DNA from: Taxillus chinensis
Lineage: Eukaryota > Streptophyta > Magnoliopsida > Santalales > Loranthaceae
Direction of reading: 5' to 3'
Assembly: GCA_023512835.1 (NCBI GenBank)
Contig: JAKCVP010000343.1
Span: 487,698 to 551,697 of the forward strand
DNA: 64,000 nt
Numbering within the stretch: the first letter of the stretch is position 1; each line of letters opens with the position of its first letter. A model generated the notes under the pieces. That model saw only the letters and a list, made by a program, of their open reading frames with translations. It searched no databases and was not told the DNA's origin. Positions 62,317 through 64,000 of this stretch are shown here, piece by piece. A program made the translations under genes and the position numbers.

Positions 62317-63778
62317 TTAAGCCTTGCGGGGACCACGGGGGCGGGTTGCGGAGGGCACAGCAGAGGCTGAGACCGACGCAACGGGAGAGCCGCGGGCAGC
62401 GTGCTTGTGAACAGGCGCAGCAGAGGGAGCTACGCTAGCCACAGGGGACCCGCGGGCCACCTTGCGGTGCTTGACGGGAGCCGAAGGAGCAGCCGAAACG
62501 GAGGCGACGGGAGATCCACGAGCAGCGTGCTTGTGAACGGGAGCAGCTGAAGGTGCAGCAGATGCGACAGGGGAACCACGAGCCATCTTACGATGCTTGA
62601 CAGGAGCAGAAGGGGCAGCAGAGACAGAGGCGACAGGGGAACCACGTGCAGCGTGCTTGTGAACAGGAGCGGCTGAAGGCGCGACGGAGGCGACGGGGGA
62701 GCCACGAGCCATCTTGCGGTGCTTGACGGGAGCCGATGGGGCAGCCGAGACAGAGGCAACGGGAGAGCCGCGAGCTGCGTGCTTGTGGACAGGCGCAGCG
62801 GAGGGAGCGACCGAGGCAACGGGGGAGCCGCGAGCCATCTTGCGGTGCTTGACAGGGGCAGAAGGAGCAGCCGAGACGGAAGCAACGGGAGAGCCACGAG
62901 CGCCCCCGGCCCCCCCACCTTGCGGTGCTTGACGGGAGCTGAGGGTGCTGCCGAGACAGAGGCAACGGGGGAGCCACGAGCGGCATGCTTGTGAACGGGA
63001 GCGGCCGAAGGAGCGACAGAGGCAGCAGGAGAGCCACGAGCGACCTTGCGGTGCTTGACAGGAGCCGAAGGAGCAGCGGAGGCGGCGAGGGAGCCTGTGA
63101 CAGCTGCGGCGGCACCGCGGACCATCTTCTTGTGAGCAGGCATAACAGAAGGTGCAGCAGAGCACGAGCCACGAGCAGCGGGCCGCGGACAACCTTCTTA
63201 GCGCCAGAAGGTGCAGCAGAGACAACGGGGGAGCCGCGAGCTGCGTGCTGGTGGACGGGAGCAGCCGAAGGAGCAACTGAGGCAACTGGAGAGCCACGAG
63301 CGACAACCTTGCGGGCGGGAGCGGCAGAGGGAACAGTCGAAGCACGAGGAGCGAAGCGGGCACGGATGCCAGAAACGACAGCCTCAATGCCAGATGGAGC
63401 GGCAGCGACGTGGGCGCCGCGAACAGCGTGGCGGACACCAGAAGGAGCGGCCTCAGAGCGGGCAGCAAGAACGGGGTGAGCCTCGACTTCAGGCTCATAC
63501 TCCTCGTCGTCCTCCTCGTACTCATCCGCGTCCTCGTCGCAGGTAGAGAGGTGGGCGTCGACAGCGTCAGCGTAGACGGAGGAGCTGCACTGAGAGTGGA
63601 GGCATTGGTAGACGCTGTCCTGGTAGTCCTGGTCTGCGCAGAGGCAGGCGGTGTCCTCAGCGGCACATGCTGAGAGAGACTTGGTGTAGAGCTGGCAGCT
63701 GTTTGCGCACTGGGGAGTTTGAAGGGCAGTGGCAGCAGCGGCGATGGACAAGCCAACGGTCAAGGAAGTGAAACGCAT
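62317..63778 (-). CDS. Secreted CFEM protein with long tandem repeats and two frame breaks
   Basis: ATG 63778. Signal peptide (RFTSLTVGLSIAAAATA), then a CFEM domain with the eight cysteines 24, 28, 38, 45, 47, 59, 64 and 80 (PQCANSC...LSAC...ACLCAD...YQC...SQC...STC). An acidic segment (about 82-96) follows, then repeats of the type ARGSPVASV-APSAAPVHKHA and ARGSPVASV-SAAPSAPVKHRK. CFEM proteins bind haem or act at the cell surface; some act in virulence. As sequenced the frame breaks twice: near 63180-63195 and at 62901-62914, where a 14-base GC insert (GGGGGGCCGGGGGC on the minus strand) follows AAGGTG. Repeats continue in the next frame each time, to the last codon RKA before TAA 62317. 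Either sequence errors in GC tracts or a decaying gene. Confidence 0.7.
62340..63320 (-). repeat. Coding tandem repeat, 126 bp period
   Basis: The anchor CTTGCGGTGCTTGAC (plus strand) occurs at 62461, 62587, 62713, 62839, 62919 and 63045. Spacing is 126 bp except 80 bp between the fourth and fifth, where a half unit is missing and the 14-base insert sits. Each 126 bp unit is two related 63 bp halves (HKHA and KHRK types). Confidence 0.85.
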
Positions 63779-64000
63779 AGTGATAGATCGAGGTCGATGG
63801 TTTCGAGAAGAACGAACGACGGACTCGAAGGCTGGTCTGGAGAACAGGCGAAACGCAGTGGCTGCAACTGGCCAGCGTGAGTGATATATACAAAGCCTAT
63901 CGCTCGTTCAGCATTTGGCACGCCAACTAGCGCGCTGACGACAGGTATCTCAACGCCCTGTTTCCTTAGCGAGGTGCATCGGTTCTGAAGTTACATCCCC
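63779..64000. promoter_or_regulatory. Promoter side of the CFEM gene
   Basis: 222 bases to the window edge upstream of ATG 63778. GTATATATC on the minus strand at about 63883-63891 is a TATA-like element about 105 bases before the start codon. Confidence 0.5.

Noticed and set aside
62100..63780. CRISPR-like array from the regular repeats
   Set aside because: The repeats are coding (multiples of three, conserved amino acids), degenerate, and in a eukaryotic gene.

Overview
The window is nuclear DNA of a filamentous ascomycete, most likely a Dothideomycete. The signs are compact genes with 47-142 bp introns (GT...AG, with CTGAC/CTAAC-type branch sites about 10-30 bases before the acceptor), Zn2Cys6 regulators, a CFEM protein, a NoxC-type NADPH oxidase, short intergenic spacers, and no operons or bacterial signals. 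About 25 protein genes can be supported. Several are invisible to single-frame reading and were rebuilt here from splice signals.

Layout. 1-5.7 kb: Hos2-type histone deacetylase head to head with Yng2 (NuA4), then a Tim17-family membrane protein. 6.8-15.4 kb: DUF2828/vWA protein, alpha/beta hydrolase, mitochondrial J-protein, a three-exon unknown protein and an F-box-like protein. 16.5-21.1 kb: D-2-hydroxyacid dehydrogenase, an unknown charged protein, and cytosolic Phe-tRNA synthetase alpha. 21.5-24.6 kb: a five-exon Zn2Cys6 regulator with a 23-base microexon, and a secreted GH23-like lysozyme. 26.3-33 kb: SWR1 subunit Vps71, acyl-protein thioesterase, Wss1-like DNA-protein crosslink protease, a 109-residue three-exon mitochondrial protein, and vacuolar alkaline phosphatase. 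35-43.6 kb: an SDR, ribosome assembly factor Rsa3, a large Zn2Cys6 regulator, and NoxC. 45.8-64 kb is sparser and more accessory: a FAR1-type DNA-binding domain fused to an Ecm15/MTH1187 thiamine-binding-like domain, a small secreted Cys protein, two unknown membrane proteins (one with coding minisatellites and a C19 tract that breaks its frame), a 4.2 kb stretch without a gene, and a secreted CFEM protein with a 126-bp tandem repeat and two frame breaks.

Gene relations. There are no pathway clusters in the metabolic sense. Three chromatin factors lie within 27 kb (Hos2, Yng2, Vps71), and the first two share a 620 bp divergent promoter. The most unusual item is the FAR1 plus thiamine-binding-domain fusion. 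It would combine a DNA-binding module with a possible small-molecule sensor in one spliced protein.
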